The notes under the pieces were generated by a model, which worked only from the letters and a program-made list of their open reading frames with translations, had not been told where the DNA came from and ran no database searches. Positions 4,765 through 5,345 of a stretch of 5,345 nucleotides of DNA are shown piece after piece (the first letter of the stretch is position 1; the number at the start of each line of letters is the position of its first letter). Made by a program: the position numbers and the translations under genes. This DNA comes from Cyanobacteriota bacterium (GTDB lineage Bacteria > Cyanobacteriota > Cyanobacteriia > Phormidesmidales > Phormidesmidaceae), in assembly GCA_027483425.1 (NCBI GenBank), contig JAIXUR010000494.1, positions 1 to 5,345 of the forward strand, given 5' to 3'.

Positions 4765-5033
4765 GTTCGGATTACAAAACTATCCTAGGGTAGGCTATCC
4801 AGGTTTGTCTGCCTGAAAAAATCAGGCTTTGATGAACAGCAAGCTGTTAAAAACTTAAAGATGTTCAAATCAGGGATATGGCATCCTGAAGTCATCTCAA
4901 TTGTGAGCGACTGAGTTCTGCGCCTTTATCAGTTATGGCTGCAGATTTTTATACCCGTATCCCCGTCCATATCTAGCCCCAGAGAGCCCTATAGTCCTAA
5001 TCGAAAAATGGCCAAACACCCAGCCCAATGCTG

Positions 5034-5062
5034 TTGGATAAAATCTTTTCTTTTTGTAAAGT
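5034..5062 (+). promoter_or_regulatory. Weak candidate promoter of the cNMP-domain gene
   Basis: TTGGAT (5034-5039) and TAAAGT (5057-5062) are 17 bases apart and match the sigma-70 hexamers at three and four of six positions. Transcription would start near 5069, about 22 bases before the ATG at 5091. The match is poor and the region is T-rich, so chance is likely. Confidence 0.2.
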
Positions 5063-5090
5063 GAGCCTTTATTTTTAAAGACCTTTTAGG

Positions 5091-5345
5091 ATGAGATTGA
5101 GGTTGCGCCTATTGGGTCTAATGCCAGACACATTGCTGCGAGTCTTAAGTAATGCCGATCTAGACTGGATGATCACCTCGGGTGAACGCCAGACCTTGGC
5201 GGCGGGTCAAAGCCTATTGCATCCCTACGTAGCCCCTAGCCATACCTCACTGATCATTGAGGGTAGTTTGGCCGAAAGCTTTGCCACCCAGGGGGCGGTG
5301 GATGAGGCCGTCCTGATTGATGAACTGGCCCCTGGGGACATGGTG
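5091..5345 (+). CDS. Cyclic-nucleotide-binding-domain protein, N-terminal part; possible double-glycine peptide exporter
   Basis: The first 85 codons of a gene that runs off the right edge. Residues 17-85 look like the start of a Crp-type cyclic-nucleotide-binding beta-roll: RVLSNADLDWMITSGER (17-33), QTLAAGQSLLHP (34-45, the usual G-x-x-L/I step), SLIIEGSLAESF (53-64, matching the ...iL.G.l.v strand) and LIDELAPGDMV (75-85, the L..GD..GE turn, cut by the edge). The phosphate-binding cassette is not reached. There is no DNA-binding domain in view and no signal peptide. In cyanobacteria this domain is often the N-terminus of C39-peptidase/HlyB-type ABC exporters, and the adjacent divergent double-glycine precursor supports that, but a Crp-family regulator or another cNMP protein remains possible. 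ATG 5091 is the first start after an in-frame TAA at 5076. AGG touches it directly, so a later start, such as ATG 5121 (residue 11), may be the real one. Confidence 0.72.
   Translation, partial: MRLRLRLLGLMPDTLLRVLSNADLDWMITSGERQTLAAGQSLLHPYVAPSHTSLIIEGSLAESFATQGAVDEAVLIDELAPGDMV

Larger units (their letters stand above)
4752..5090. other. Divergent spacer between the peptide precursor and the cNMP-domain gene
   Basis: An AT-rich spacer of 339 bases that must hold both promoters. On the minus strand TGTAAT, just upstream of the AGGAGG, is a possible -10 for the precursor but has no good -35. Direct repeats CTATCC (4780-4785 and 4795-4800) flank CCTAGG. Small inverted repeats are GCCTGA-AAAAA-TCAGGC (4811-4827) and AACAGC-AA-GCTGTT (4835-4848). 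The first is followed by TTT on the plus strand and could be a weak terminator, though no plus-strand gene ends nearby. No additional protein-coding frame of convincing character was seen. Confidence 0.5.

Noticed and set aside
4901..4915. CTCAATTGTGAG resembling half of a Crp-type site
   Set aside because: Only one TGTGA half is present and no TCACA partner lies at the required spacing.

Overview
The window comes from a cyanobacterium. Three perfect GCGATCGC (HIP1) octamers lie at 291-298, 386-393 and 1373-1380. The window also carries a cyanobacterial-type group 3 sigma factor (SigF) and a small Cys4 protein of a cyanobacterial kind. Fairly GC-rich coding sequence with AT-richer spacers suggests a filamentous Leptolyngbya/Nodosilinea-like lineage, but the genus is only a guess.

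Left part (1-2399): the N-terminal 150 residues of an RsmB/NOP-family RNA cytosine-C5 methyltransferase run off the left edge on the minus strand. A spacer of about 500 bases follows, with inverted repeats and no convincing full gene. Next come a short four-cysteine protein (955-1278, plus) and a ketopantoate-reductase-family oxidoreductase (1413-2399, plus), with a strong hairpin carrying HIP1 in its loop just before the second.

Middle (2400-4374): the reductase and sigF (2525-3310, minus) converge on a shared hairpin (2450-2488). A spacer with a perfect 18-bp palindrome separates sigF from a divergent HAD-superfamily hydrolase (3628-4374, plus). In the hydrolase the usual second catalytic Asp of motif I is Asn. 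A 114-base imperfect inverted repeat directly follows it.

Right part (4491-5345) is the most interesting. A 55-codon gene on the minus strand (4584-4751) has a perfect AGGAGG ribosome-binding site and its own intrinsic terminator. It encodes a textbook double-glycine leader followed by a 29-residue Cys-free core built from two 15-residue-spaced RRENL(D/E)KD repeats. Divergent from it, at the right edge, is the start of a protein with a cyclic-nucleotide-binding (Crp-like) domain. In cyanobacteria such a domain is often the N-terminal regulatory part of C39-peptidase ABC exporters of double-glycine peptides. Together they look like the left half of a peptide maturation and secretion locus (RiPP or bacteriocin-like). 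The exporter identity is inference, because only 85 residues are visible.
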